Part shown: positions 10,712 to 22,900 of the stretch, in pieces
Layout of the letters: the number at the start of each line of letters is the position of its first letter
Numbering within the stretch: position 1 is the first letter of the stretch
NCBI GenBank assembly: GCA_963693305.1
Contig: OY855916.1
Span: 10,608,001-10,672,000 of the forward strand
Length of the DNA: 64,000 nucleotides
Reading direction: 5' to 3'
From: Meandrina meandrites
Taxonomy: Eukaryota > Cnidaria > Anthozoa > Scleractinia > Meandrinidae
The notes under the pieces: generated by a model
The model's database searches: none
Told to the model about the DNA's origin: nothing
Seen by the model: the letters and a program-made list of their open reading frames with translations, nothing else
Made by a program: the position numbers and the translations under genes

Positions 10712-11359
10712 TCAGACAAAACAAGGTGCGGGTTTTTCTTCCGATGGTGAAAACACATCTCCGAATGAATTTTCTTCTGGTAACATTCCTTTCTCGTTTC
10801 CTCTTCCATTTTCTAAATGAAATGAAGAATAACTTGATCCAATTCCACTGTCGACACGTTTCACATGTGAGCTTTCATTGCCATTGATATCTTCGCCCTC
10901 CACGTCACTATCGAGTAAATCTGTTTCTCTTGGGATGCCATTCTCTGCCATCTTGCCTGCTTCACTTGTGGAACTATCATCGGGATCTTCAAGAATGCTT
11001 AAACACGTCAAAACACTCTCGAAGGCTTCACGATGCTTGCAAATCTCGTCTAAAACTCTTGAGCGATTTTTCAAGTGCCGAACCGATGATTCATGTTCGC
11101 TCGCTTCTCGTACGAGCCTGTCAATAAGCGTTTCTGAAGATTGAAGTTTTTGTCTTAGTTCTTGTATCTCTTCATCTTTTTGCCTCAATGTTTGATTCAT
11201 TCGAAGAGGTAGAATCTTCAAGTTCTCTGCATGGGCTTCATTCTGCTTCCTAAGTGCTTCGGAAAGTTCCTTAACTTGTTCTTCCAGCTCGTGAACTCGC
11301 TTAACCAAACCTTGGATATGATGATTAGCTTCTTTTATAGCGACTGGAGATAATGACAT
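10712..11359 (-). CDS. VMAC: VMAC-like coiled-coil protein
   Basis: A single open frame of 215 codons. Residues ~7-110 are heptad-rich (IKEANHHIQGLVKRVHELEE, then QKDEEIQELRQKLQSSETLI), followed by SRVLDEICKHREAFESVLTC and an acidic, Ser-rich tail that ends PAPCFV. The opening (P-x-IKEANxH), the central DEEI..L..KL..SE and the RxxLxxICxxR block agree with my recollection of vertebrate VMAC, the vimentin-associated coiled-coil protein. VMAC is about 170 aa; this protein has a longer tail. A CCDC92-type relation is the alternative. The gene is divergent from the small protein that starts at 11724. Confidence 0.65.
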   Translation of the reverse strand: MSLSPVAIKEANHHIQGLVKRVHELEEQVKELSEALRKQNEAHAENLKILPLRMNQTLRQKDEEIQELRQKLQSSETLIDRLVREASEHESSVRHLKNRSRVLDEICKHREAFESVLTCLSILEDPDDSSTSEAGKMAENGIPRETDLLDSDVEGEDINGNESSHVKRVDSGIGSSYSSFHLENGRGNEKGMLPEENSFGDVFSPSEEKPAPCFV

Positions 11360-11723
11360 CTTCGTGCAAGGACGAAACTAACACAAATTAAACCAAAACA
11401 AAACAAGGAAAGAACTGTTGTCGTCTACAACGACGCCATTATAGTAGCTTGAAATGTCCTCAGGGAGGGGAGGGACAGGAAGTTAAACAATCCATGACCA
11501 TAATTTTATTACAGGAATTACAAAAATATCAACACACAAAGAAAACTGAATCCGTAAATTATTCTTATCTTCATATTTATCAGTGTAGATCATTTAAAAA
11601 TCTACTAATGCAATTTTAAGGGCTGAAATAAAGGGCTACTCACCACCCCCGTGTCAGTCTTCAACTGTTTGCCAATTTCTTGTGGACAGCGGGTACTTGC
11701 ATGAAATTAGACAAGAACCGAAT
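11360..11723. promoter_or_regulatory. Shared divergent promoter region
   Basis: Only 364 bp separate the start codons of the minus-strand VMAC-like gene and the plus-strand small-protein gene. The flanks are relatively CpG-rich (CGACGCC near 11430, GGCGGCGGG at 11728). No TATA box is obvious. Confidence 0.55.
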
Positions 11724-11821
11724 ATGGCGGCGGGTCAGGCGGTGGTCGGTTTGAATGTAAACGACTTTGATTCAGTTTTAAATCTTGTAGATCAGCAAGC
11801 AAGTAAATTTTTTACGGGCAT
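11724..11821 (+). CDS. Small-protein gene, coding exon 1
   Basis: Starts at ATG 11724; the donor GTAAGT begins at 11822. The exon leaves two bases (AT), which join G of exon 2 to make Met. Confidence 0.75.
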
Positions 11822-14800
11822 GTAAGTAGCTTTTTACAAGTTCATTTTCGTTTTTGTAATTTAAAACGTTAAGAATCACATTCGTGATCATTCACGTTGT
11901 GGATTTTACTCCTGGAAGTACAGTACTTGATCAAAATCATGAAGGTTTTTGGTTTTATGTAACGATGTAGACAGGATATCACGAAGACAGTTTATATTGT
12001 ACTGTTCTGTGCAATGCTTTGCAACGCTATTTTTTTCTGGTAAAAACTAATTTGGAATGGTCAAACAAGCAGTGAATGTTGGAAGCCTGTGCAGGGACAC
12101 AGGACCATTGTCCTCAAGGGTGTTCTTTACCACGTTAATTAACCATGTTGCAGTGCAACAATAATTATTAATGGAGGTAGTGTTGTCTCTAATTGATTGT
12201 TACTTGCAGTCAATTAAGACTGCAACTGACAGAAACCTATTGGTGGTTTTCACTGTCACGCAATAAAAAAATAAAATCGGAACCATTCAACGGCAGAAGC
12301 TATGAATTTCAGACATTATAGAAGATAAATAGATAAACGATTTGTCCAAATCTCAGGTCTGTGCGGTGCACCGTTTGCGAGTTATTTGCCGAAACTTTCC
12401 ACGCAAATTTATAAAGCTCAGTATGGAGACGCCATATTTGTGTCCTTCCGAGGGGCACAAACATGGCCGCCGTGAGTCAGAGAAACCATCTGGAACTTAA
12501 TTTTCCTATTAATAGCGACTACTTTTGGCTCATGATCTATTACACTTTCACATAAACAGCAGTTAGTACATTGGGAATGTTCGATCTGCAAAAATGGAAA
12601 GGAAAGGCCTTTTTTGAATCAAAACAACTTTGTCACGGCACTCAGCTTGATATCACATACGGCGGAGAACTCGAATATTCAAAATGCTCTGTTTTTAAAA
12701 CGAAGGGCACAACCAAGCTAGAAATTTGCGAAAAGATATATTTTTAGTTTATCTTACACCTAGTGATATCAAAAGTTTAGCAGACCTATTAAATTTTGAT
12801 TTCAGAATTTTATGACGTAACATGAAAACCAAGAATTAGAGAAACTAGACAGACATTGTGTTTCTATCAGTTGAGTTGTTGATCGCTTGCAACCATGTGA
12901 CAAGGCGTCCTTGTTGGTGGACAAAACAATAAAAAACTTTTTCGCAGATTTTGCATGATAAATAAGTTAAGTCCCCAGTGGAGGAAAACGCTTTGTTCAT
13001 GTCCACCAGCATGGCTGCCATGATGTCAGTTGCAAGCCAGCAATAGAGTTTGGGAGGACGAGAAATGTGGTGGGAACACAAGCCAATAGGATAAACTCTC
13101 ACAAGTATTTCTGTAACTCAATAGAAACATGGAAAACATGTTTTCTATTTCTTTTAGAAAATACTGTGGGGAAATGTAAACCCTTATTGCTTGCGTCATC
13201 ATTACGTCAACAGCTCATGCTAGTTTTGTTTCTATTGAGTTATAGAAGTATGGCTTTTAGCACGCGCTTTCTTACACAATGTTTTCAAAAACCATATAAA
13301 ATTAAACTTAATCGTGGATATAAATATATGAAAATTTTGGCCTGAATCTTAGATTTTTGCTAGAGGATTAAATGTGTAACACAATTTGTATGTTCCAGGC
13401 TGTAGTACTTATACATGTCTAGTACTGACTAATTTTCTAAAGCCTTTGGTGGAGTTTTCATTCATTCAATAATTAAAAGCCAATTGTTCACTTGCAGGCA
13501 AATGGGGTCTGGTACGTCATATTCCATTGAAGATGCCAAAGGTGAGTACAAGTTGATAATTGTCAGAAGTATTTTTCCAGGATTGCCTACGTTAGCTTAG
13601 GTTCCTTGTGGTTAGCCTCATATATAGGGTACTCAAATGCTGTTTCAGCAATTACACAGTCATTTAATAAAAAATGCTGTTATTAACCTGTGTTCAGGTG
13701 TTTTTTTTTAGTCATTTTTGAAGCGGTTTGAATGAGAGCAAAGACGACACCAGAACACAGGTAAATCACAATTTTTTTATTATAAATGACTATCTAATTG
13801 CTAAAACAGCATTTGGGTGCCCTGTGCCTAATGTATAAATGAATAACTCTCGCCCTCCCTGCTTTCCAATATGGCTCCAGGGTGGTTCATGTTGTGGCCC
13901 AACCAGGCCCATATAGTAAGGGGGGGAGGGGGGAAGGGGGGGGGGGGGGGGTGAAGTCGGCATTTTTCGGGGATTGAAAAGATAAAAAAATTTACACAAA
14001 AGAATCAAAAGACTGTGACTGCTTGATTACACGGACGACTACCTTCCCAGGATTATCAGAGGAAGCCGCAACATTTTGGCACTATAAGGAGAAGTTCTAA
14101 TCGTTTGGATTGGTTAATTGTTTTCAGATAATTCATCATTCTTTCGATAATTTCTCGTCCACTCATCCACCCTGCATGTTATTTTAATATTTGTGTTTTG
14201 AAAACTGTCTAAACGCACACACTCATTTCTGAACATTTCAGAATTTTTTTTTAGAGTGAAAATCACTTTCCGAAGAGCTAATATTGAAGGAAAATGCACC
14301 CCACCTCAGAAATGATGTCAAAATGCAGGAAATGGCACTTGAGAGAACCTAAATTTTCTGGGAGGGCATGCAAGAAGACTCCCCTAGAGGCTCGCGCCTA
14401 CGGAACTCGTGTAAGTGCTTCCCACACTAAAAATACCTCCCAAAAAAATAAAAGAACCACCCTCAACAGAATCCACCCTACGGGCCTGGGCCCAACTTGG
14501 CATATTGAGAACTAGTGCATATTAGTAATAACTAAAAATTAACTCTAATTCAATTGGACTCGTGCCTTGAAACTTTGTATTTGAAAATTGTAACATGGGA
14601 AAGGGAGTTCACTGTGTAATGGTGTCTTTGTTGCTTTATTGTAAATCAGCGGACCTGGATGGGTTGTCAAAACTAACTGGCAACCTTCATGACAAGCTAC
14701 TGTCGTCAGGTGTTAATGCCATTCCTTTAGACTCTGAAATGTTACATCTGGATTACCAAGCGACAGTGAGAAAAGGACAAGAGGAAGCTGAACTCACTAG

Positions 14801-14870
14801 AATAACATTGCAGAGAGTTCAAACAAACTGCGCTGCACTGAGCAAAGCTATGAGCATTCCAAGAAAGTAA
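11724..14870 (+). CDS. Small three-exon protein, ~118 aa, unrecognised
   Basis: Exons 11724-11821, 13498-13541 and 14650-14870 join without phase conflict and end at TAA 14868-14870. The product begins MAAGQAVVGLNVNDFDSVLN, has a short Gly/Ser linker from exon 2 (MQMGSGTSYSIEDAK), and ends in a helical region (LTGNLHDKLLSSG, then RKGQEEAELTRITLQRVQ) that finishes IPRK. It has no signal peptide or membrane span. Length and helical pattern resemble small subunits of coiled-coil complexes (BLOC/BORC, augmin or kinetochore types), but I cannot assign one. A competing upstream ATG at 11701 is in another frame. The start at 11724 is supported by an open, GC-richer N-terminus. Confidence 0.75.
13100..13290. 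repeat. Dispersed repeat with short inverted ends
   Basis: AACTCAATAGAAAC near 13114 is inverted as GTTTCTATTGAGTT near 13228. A diverged relative, including CAACAGCTCATGCTAGTT, recurs in the ABCA intron at about 49200-49420. Confidence 0.5.
13498..13541 (+). CDS. Small-protein gene, coding exon 2 (44 bp)
   Basis: Acceptor TTGCAG ends at 13497 and donor GTGAGT starts at 13542. It is a short micro-exon-like exon that keeps the frame. Confidence 0.72.
14650..14870 (+). CDS. Small-protein gene, last coding exon
   Basis: Acceptor AATCAG ends at 14649 and the stop is TAA 14868-14870. It encodes most of the helical region. Confidence 0.75.
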
Positions 14871-16725
14871 TGGCTTCAGAAAATGGAGGATGTCGTACAT
14901 ATACAGTCATGTCTTACATAAAGACATATACTTTCCCTGGTTGGAAATTTTCTGTATTTGCATCAACTCACTGCTTGACAAAGTTGTGATCAATGCTTTA
15001 CAGAGAAATACTTCAGTTGGTGTTCACAATCATTCTTGGGAATTTAAGGTTGCATCCTAAACCACAAGTTTTCATGACAACAAAGATAGCAAGCCACAGT
15101 GTAAATCATTTGCACAGGCGAACAAAGGTTGGTACAGTTGTAACTTCTGTACAACACTGTCCACCCTCAAATTCACAACATACTGTAATACTAACAGTGG
15201 ATAATGGTTCATGAAAAGTTACCTCAATCACAGAACTTAATTGCGGAGTATAATGAACTACCTATTATAATATAAAGAATGGTGAGTGGCTGAGTACCAT
15301 GAGAGCATTCTGTTTCCTACATGTACAGTCACGTGTATTTCCTTCAGACATGAAAACTTTAAAACTCATAGAGAACTTTCATTATCTTCAAGTTTTCCAG
15401 CTGAGCACACATCATATATTACAATAATCTGTGTAAGCCAGGCAGCTATTATTTCCTTGGATAAGCAAAATAGCTTACACTGACTTGTGCATGCACATGT
15501 GTCATTTGATGGACATTTACTTGAAGCTTATATAATAAGGAGAAACTCTGATAGAACTCACTTGCAGAAAGCTATTTACTAAATTTAACAGAAAGCAAGC
15601 AAATATAAAAAGACAAAACCGTTTTGAAAACATTCAACAATACTGAAATTTAGTTGCAATATTATTCATACCATAAGTTAAAGTAGCACTCGATACATCG
15701 TGGCGTAGAAATTTATTGTGTTTCAGTAATCATTCTTACTGCATGTTTATTTTACCCAGAAATAATGTTAAGACTAAATAATTAAATTTTATCTACAACA
15801 TAATAACATAACATTATTTGCTTAATACAATTGGACTTTTAAAAACACATTCAAGGTTCACACTTAGTAATGGAGAATTTTTATTTTTTACCAGACTCGA
15901 CACACCAGAAAAGATCAAAATTAAAGGAATTCTGACTGATACAGTAATTGTTTCAGTGGACTTTCGTACCTCAATGCACCTTGTACAAAATATGGCAAAC
16001 TTTTGCCTTGTCTGACAAATGGATCATATAAAACATTGTTACTTTTTTTTTTCAAAAGACTGTAAAAACCATGAAGCTAGTCTAACAACTACAAGCAGGG
16101 AATAACTCTGGCATTTGGACAGTGATCATTCTTTAGTAATAATATATCTTTTACTATCTTTATACAAAATCATCATTAAATAACCTACATGTAATTATAA
16201 AGAGTATTAATTTTTATGTAACAATGTAATTTAACTCTAGCATCAGTCATAAAAACAATAACTTATTCTGAATCAAAGCTGTAATTTGCTTATAAAAGAC
16301 AAAATTCTTGATTAAAAATATTTCTCTTTCATAAAACGTAATCTTGCTACCTTAAAAAAAGTTCTATATGTACTAACCAGCTCTGGGATGGCAATCACAC
16401 ATTGCACACAGGGGTGGCAGATGGCAAACCCCAGCCTTTGTATCTAGATAGTATGTCTAACATATTTTCTGTGACCCTGAGACTTTTCTAAAGTTTAAGA
16501 TGGCATTTCTTTTTGCCATACCCAGTATTCAACTGAGCATGTCTATGCACATTGTTTTTATCACATTTTGAGACTGAGTTCATAGAAAATCATCAGTGGT
16601 GCTGTTATCTGCAGTACTTAGCTTTTTGGAAACTAAAGATCAGTCTGTAAGGACTAAGATTTTTCATTGCACCTAATGCAAGGCTAATAGCCATGACAGC
16701 AATAACCAACTTTTTGGCCTTGTGA
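14871..16725. other. 3' flanks of two convergent genes
   Basis: AT-rich sequence without exon-like frames. It probably contains the 3' UTRs of the small-protein gene (+) and the mucin-stalk gene (-). No poly(A) signal is decisive. Confidence 0.5.
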
Positions 16726-16989
16726 CTATGGAAGATGCGTTGATGTTGAAAACTCACTCGTCAGAGCATTGACATCACTGCCTGCCACTGGTTCATACCC
16801 TCGCAGTATACTGGGGCACTGGTTGCCGTTACCATACGTCCACCACACTGCACCAACAAATGCTGTCACACACACAAATAACACGATCAGGACTACCACC
16901 AGGGCGACAGTACTAAACTTATTTGGTTCTTCCTCTTCCTGGTTTTCTTCATCACCAACATCATCAACTTCACTGTCATCAACATCATC
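16726..16989 (-). CDS. Modular membrane gene, last exon: acidic block, TM span, tail
   Basis: 264 bp including stop TAG at 16726-16728. It reads DDVDDSEVDDVGDEENQEEE, then a ~24-residue hydrophobic span, WWTYGNGNQC and a ~30-residue tail ending STHLP. The short tail has no signalling motif that I can name. Confidence 0.82.
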   Translation of the reverse strand, partial: DDVDDSEVDDVGDEENQEEEEPNKFSTVALVVVLIVLFVCVTAFVGAVWWTYGNGNQCPSILRGYEPVAGSDVNALTSEFSTSTHLP

Positions 16990-19900
16990 CTGAAACTAAA
17001 TGCCAAAGTCACACTGTTACCAGTGGATGTCAGATTGATGTGTTTGCAAATTAACCATGTGATAGTCTGGAAGATGAGGGGCTCAACAGTTAGCATGTTG
17101 TACTCCAGATACAGCAGTCTAGATTAGGGTCCTCTGTGATCATTGTTTTGTGCTCTTGGGCAAGATGCTTAACTCTCACCATACTCAAACACCCCATGAG
17201 TATTAAGGGTACCGGCAAATTGTTACGAACTGTCAAAATTTCAGGGGGGTAACTGTGATGTGATGGCATCCAACGCTGCGGAACTGAAGAATGATGTTTG
17301 TTGCACATGGGCTATTGGGCTCAAGTGAGATTACCATGTGGCAGCCTGAAGTGGCATGGGAAAACCTCAAAGTATGAAACAAACGAATCAAGGCATCCTT
17401 TCACTGAACATCGCCTAGCCTCCTTCGCAGACATTCTTTTAGCTCGTCACGCATTCCTCCCCAACGAACGTCTGCTGAAACAAGTGGCACATTCCTTTCC
17501 TTTTGTTCCTAAAGATCAGCTGGAGATCACGTGGAGATGACTAAAGAGCCAATCACGCTAGCTCACAAGCTCCCTTGGGGCGATAACTTTCCAGGTGTTA
17601 ATTCATGCATGAAAAGCGATCAAAAGCGCTTCAAAATTCGTGTGTAGATGAAACTCCTCAAAAGATCAATGGAAACGACTGTTTTCTCTGTAGTTTTGCT
17701 GTGATCCTTATTGCAAGAATACGACTGAGTGTTTGGCAAGAGTTTGGGCCAGTATCAGGCCTGATTGAAAGCGTACATGTTAAAATAAATAGATGTAACC
17801 GTTTCCGTCCAGCGAAGCGTTCGTCGACGCCAACCGCCAAGTTTTTATAACAATACTAGCCAGTGTAGTTGGCGGGATTAACGGGCAAGAGTGAATTTTT
17901 TTCTCGCACCGGCGAAGTGAACTTTTTCTCTCGCATCTTAGCAGCCAAGACAAAAGCATGCGGCCGCTAAAAAAAGCACTTGCTCGCAAAATCCCGCCAG
18001 CTACGCAGGCTATAAAGACACAAGCGGTTACTTTGATTGGAAAAATTTAAACAAATCTCTCATTTCAAGAGGGGATAAAGGAGAACTACAAGAAAGGAGT
18101 AACTGATAAGAATTTAAGTCTGACACAGACACACGCTCGTTAAAAGTCCTTTCGCGTGCGTGCGAAATTCTCAAGGTCACTTCCAGGATTTGGAAGTGTG
18201 CTGTGATTGGTCTACGTAAATACCCGCTCGTTTCAGCAGACATTCGTTGGGGAGGAATGCGTGACGAGCTAAAAGAATGTCTGCGAAGGAGGCTAAACAT
18301 CGCCAAGCTGCCCAAAACTACAAGATTAGAAGCATTTATTATCATCTCACAAGGGATTGACATTAATTGAACCCATTGCATTGTTCCCCAAATCCCCTGC
18401 ATCCTGTCATGGTTAAGGGAGTTCTTGCTTTACAGAACTACAGAAGGCTGCCATTGATAGAAGCCAATCCAATGTTTAAATCCCCCCCCCCCCCCAAAAA
18501 AAAAAAATTGTTTTTGTTTCAATAATTAAACAAATATTTATTAGAAGTGTACCTGATTTTGGTTTGGAAGCATTCCCCTGACCTGAAGCACCCCAGGCTC
18601 CGTTGGCTCTGTAGGTTCCGGTGGCTCAGTAGGTTCGGTGGGTTCTGGAGGCTCTGTAGTTGTAGTGGCTTGGGTTGTAGTCGCTTTAGCAGTAGTAGTC
18701 ACTGCCTGTGTTGTCGTTGTCTGTTCTGTGGTCTGTGCCATGGTACCAGTAGTAGGACTGACAGCTGTCGTCTTTGCTCTAGTTGTCACAGCTTGAGTGG
18801 TAGTTGCTTTAGCAGTAGTAGTGGAGCTGACGCCTTGTGTGGTTGTCTTCTGCTTAGTGGTCTGTGCCACGGTACTGGTTGTTGTACTGGTAGTTGTTGC
18901 AGCTTGGGTGGTTGGCTTAGCTGTAGTAGTTGTTGTCCCTTGAGTTGTACTCCTCTGTCTAGTAGTCGGTGCTGCTTGGGTGGTGGTTCTCTTAGCCATA
19001 GTAGTCACCCTTTGAGTTGTGGTCTTTTGTCTGGTAGTTGGAGCCACTGTTGTAGTTTGACCAGAGGTTGCTGATTTTTGATTAGAAGTAGGCACCCTCA
19101 CTGAAGTTGGACGACCTGTGCTTGTTTGTTTTGGGGTTGTGCTACTGGTTTTTGGCGAAGTTGTAGTTGGTATCTGGGTGGTCTGTTGGTTTGTTGATGA
19201 TTGATAAGACATTCTTGTGGTTGGTTGTCCTGTTATTCTACTTCCTGTACCTGGGTTCCCTGTTCTAACTGGTTGTGTTGAGGGCTTTGCTGTTGATGTG
19301 CCATTGGAGGTGCAGTTATAATTTCTGTGGTCATGTGTGTAGTGACAAGCTTTATCACATCTGTCAGCCTTGGAGAAAACATTTTTTTTTTAATTAAGAC
19401 ATGAGAGAGGGTTATTGGACACACAATGGTATCTGCCCCATGGCATGATCTGTCAGGGATTAGTATAACGTCAGCTATGTCCTATTGGAAATTTGTGAAT
19501 CTGATTGGTTTTCCATTCACTAATAGATCACAATCATGTATCAGTTTCTCTTTAAATGAAGAAATTTTTATGACATAGAGTTAGCGTTTGTTCTAACAAA
19601 AACAATTAATTTACTTGCCCTCGTTTTTTATCAGCGATAGTCAACTGGGCTGCACCTTGGTGACTATTCACTCATAGAAAACTTGGGCCCATAGTCGTTT
19701 AATATATATTAGGTATTTCTTCTATTAATATTAAATGTCCCAGAATATGACACATGTAAGGTGTGGTTGTTGAAACATTATGAAACAGTACTTCATAATT
19801 ATTACATACAGAGTAATACCTTCCTAAAGGCTCGTTTTCAAACTTAGTGAGAATCAAACTGATCGAGTAGTAAAGACAGAGAAGATGTTAGTGATTATCA

Positions 19901-22900
19901 AAGTGTCATACATCTACTGTAATAATATGGGCTGTAACTACCCTCCAGCAATATCATTCACTCACAAGGATTCTGTTGTTATAAGTTCCTCCATCAACAT
20001 AGCACGCATCTGGACCAGTCCATCCCCACCAGCAGAGACAGCGACCATTCGACAGGCACTGTCCAGCACTGTGGTATGTCCCTATAACATCACACAAGAT
20101 TCTAATATTAATAACATGCTTTGGAAACAGAAGTTTTGTACCAGCCTGGTAATTCATCTAGGCTTAAAGACAGATGGCGAGGAGTGGCATTATACACTTC
20201 CGAATCTTGCAGAAAATTAGCCACATTTCACTGGACTGTTGTCTTGAATTTATTCCCAACACCATCTGCAAGTTTTGTTTGCAAGGCCACTTAGAAAGTC
20301 TCAACTCTGAAAATATATAATTATTTAGCATTTGCCATGCCTATACTTCAACCTTTTCACATACAAGTTATGGATACAATAACGATTTACAAAGAATTTC
20401 CAAATTACCGGTGCCACACAGTGGATCACATGGGAGGGGTGGTACAGTTTTGTTTGCAGGTACACTACACACTTTGGGGGTGGGGATTCTGGCACAAGCT
20501 GGGTTCAGATAGTCATGAGTGTAATGACATGCTGTTGTGCAATAATCAGCCTGCAAGAGAAGAAAGGATGTGCAGTTAATAATTGTAAGTCTGTTCAATA
20601 AATTAAAATGAACTCATCACATGACATACATGTATAATTTTAACTATTAAATTTCTACATTTCATTTTGATAAACTAAGTGGAACTCGGCAATAGAAAGT
20701 GACTGGGCAAAATCATTGACAATTAAACCTTATTAAATGTAAAATGGTAAGAGTTTTTTTTTCCACAGCTCTTTAAAGAAATTAATGTATAGTACATGGT
20801 AAACCTTTCATCAAGAGATAGCAACAACGTTTAGCAACATGAAATGTTGGTACTCAGAACTATAATAATTAATGGAAATTTGTTGTGTCATGTGACTGTA
20901 CTTGCATAACATTTTCATTTATAAAGATCCTTGTTTAATTAATATGTAGCACAACAATTCAAATCAAATCCATCAGTACCAGTATCCTGTTTTTGTTTGC
21001 CCCGGACATGATGTACTCTGCGTGGGGCCCAGTCCAACCCCACCAACAAAGACAGCGGCCATTACTCCGACATGTTCCCTGGCCACCTTTGCATCTGGGG
21101 TCACATGGGACAGATGCCGCAGCTAAGATCAAATCAATTTAAACAAACCATAAATGTTAAACTCGCTGAATTCGCAATGTCAACTATGTTAAGCTACAGT
21201 ACGTGAGACATCTATTTTCTGGAAAATTTTTAACAGTTCATATTTTACCGCACTTGTTAAATATGCGATATCCAGGTAGTAACAATAGGTGTACCACAAA
21301 GAGTAAGAATGCCATATAAAGCTAACTGCCTTCATGCCTGCATCCAGCAACGTTTTTCATACAGAACTTAGACTCAATTTTTCAAATGGCCACAAAGGTT
21401 GCCAATTTTGCATGAGACCACAGACGTTTACATGGAAGATTATTTTTATGGTGCTCTAGAAAATTAACAACTGTACCTGGGTTCCCTGTACTAAGTGGTT
21501 GTGTTGAGGGCTTTGCTGTTGATGTGCCATTGGAGGTGCAGTTATAATTTCTGTAGTCATGTGTATAGTGACAAGCTTTATCACATCTGTCAGCCTTGGA
21601 GAAAAAAATTATTAATGACATCAGAGACAGGAACATTGGACACACAGTGCCATGTGCTCCACGGAATGATCAGCCAGGAATCTTATATGATTACAAAGTT
21701 ACACAGGGTCATCACAGGCAGGTTTTCACTAAAGTGGTAGTCAGAGTCGTTATCAGAAACAAAGAGTCTTACAATCTTAGTGAAAATCAAACTGATGGAG
21801 TGGAAAAGACATAGAAGAAGTCAAAGTCAAACAGAGAATTCATACAGAGGCAACGTGGTCTATGGCTAGTGGTTATAGCACTGGACTTATAATCCTGAGG
21901 TGCTGGGTTCAAATCCTCCTCCCTGCCACTAGATGGATTATTTTGTCTTTGGTGGTCCTGAATAGCCAACTAGTCAGCCTCCTGCCAGTTAGGATTATTA
22001 ACAAGTTTCTGTTTGATTTACAATTTTTGTTTCCTCAGATTTACAGCGGCCTCAGTTAGCACAGCAAGTGCTTAATACATTGACACTTAAATAGAGTGAC
22101 TTTTTTTTTTACAATCATCAAATTGCCGTACATTTACTGTCATATTTAAAGTAATGGGCTTTATCTACTCTTCTGCCAAATGATTCACTCACCAGGATTC
22201 TGTTGTTATAAATTCCTCCATCAACATAGCACGCATCTGGACCAGTCCATCCCCACCAGCAGAGACAGCGACCATTTGACAGGCACTGTCCAGCGCTGTG
22301 GTGTATCCCTATAATATCACACGAGATTCTAATTTAACATGCTTTGAAACAGAAGTATGTGCCAGCTTGGTAATTCTTTAAAGACAGACTGTAGGAAGTG
22401 GCGAATGGATATATACACTTCTGAATCTCACAGAATTTTAGTCAAATTTCTCTGGACTGTTATCTTGATTTTTTTTCCACGTCATCTGCAAGTCTCAACA
22501 GGGTTCATACAAAAAAATCGCAACCATTTTTACAGGTCTTTTCAAGGACCACCTGTACCAGGAATGAAATTTCACAGATGGTATATAAATGCACATTCCC
22601 AGTCCATTAGCTAACAGGTTTATACCAAAGTCTGTTCAAAGCAATCTGCTTTCGACCCTACTACATTTTGAAGTTGAAGAAAATTGAAGAACATTTCAAG
22701 GAAAAATGGAATTCAAGGACTTTTCAAGGACTTCCCCTAAAATTCAAGGACTTTTCACGACTGTGAACCCTGTCTCAATTTCTTTTGCAAGGCCATTTAG
22801 AAAGTCTCAACTTGCTGAAAATATATTTAGTATATCACCATCTCAAATTAATACTTTGCTACACACTCTAACCTTTTTACATACCAATTTTGGATCAACA

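Noticed and set aside
18547..19074. 175-codon plus-strand frame rich in Ser, Cys and Leu
   Set aside because: It is the complement of the Thr-rich mucin stalk on the minus strand; repeats of ACA/ACT triplets keep the opposite frame open.
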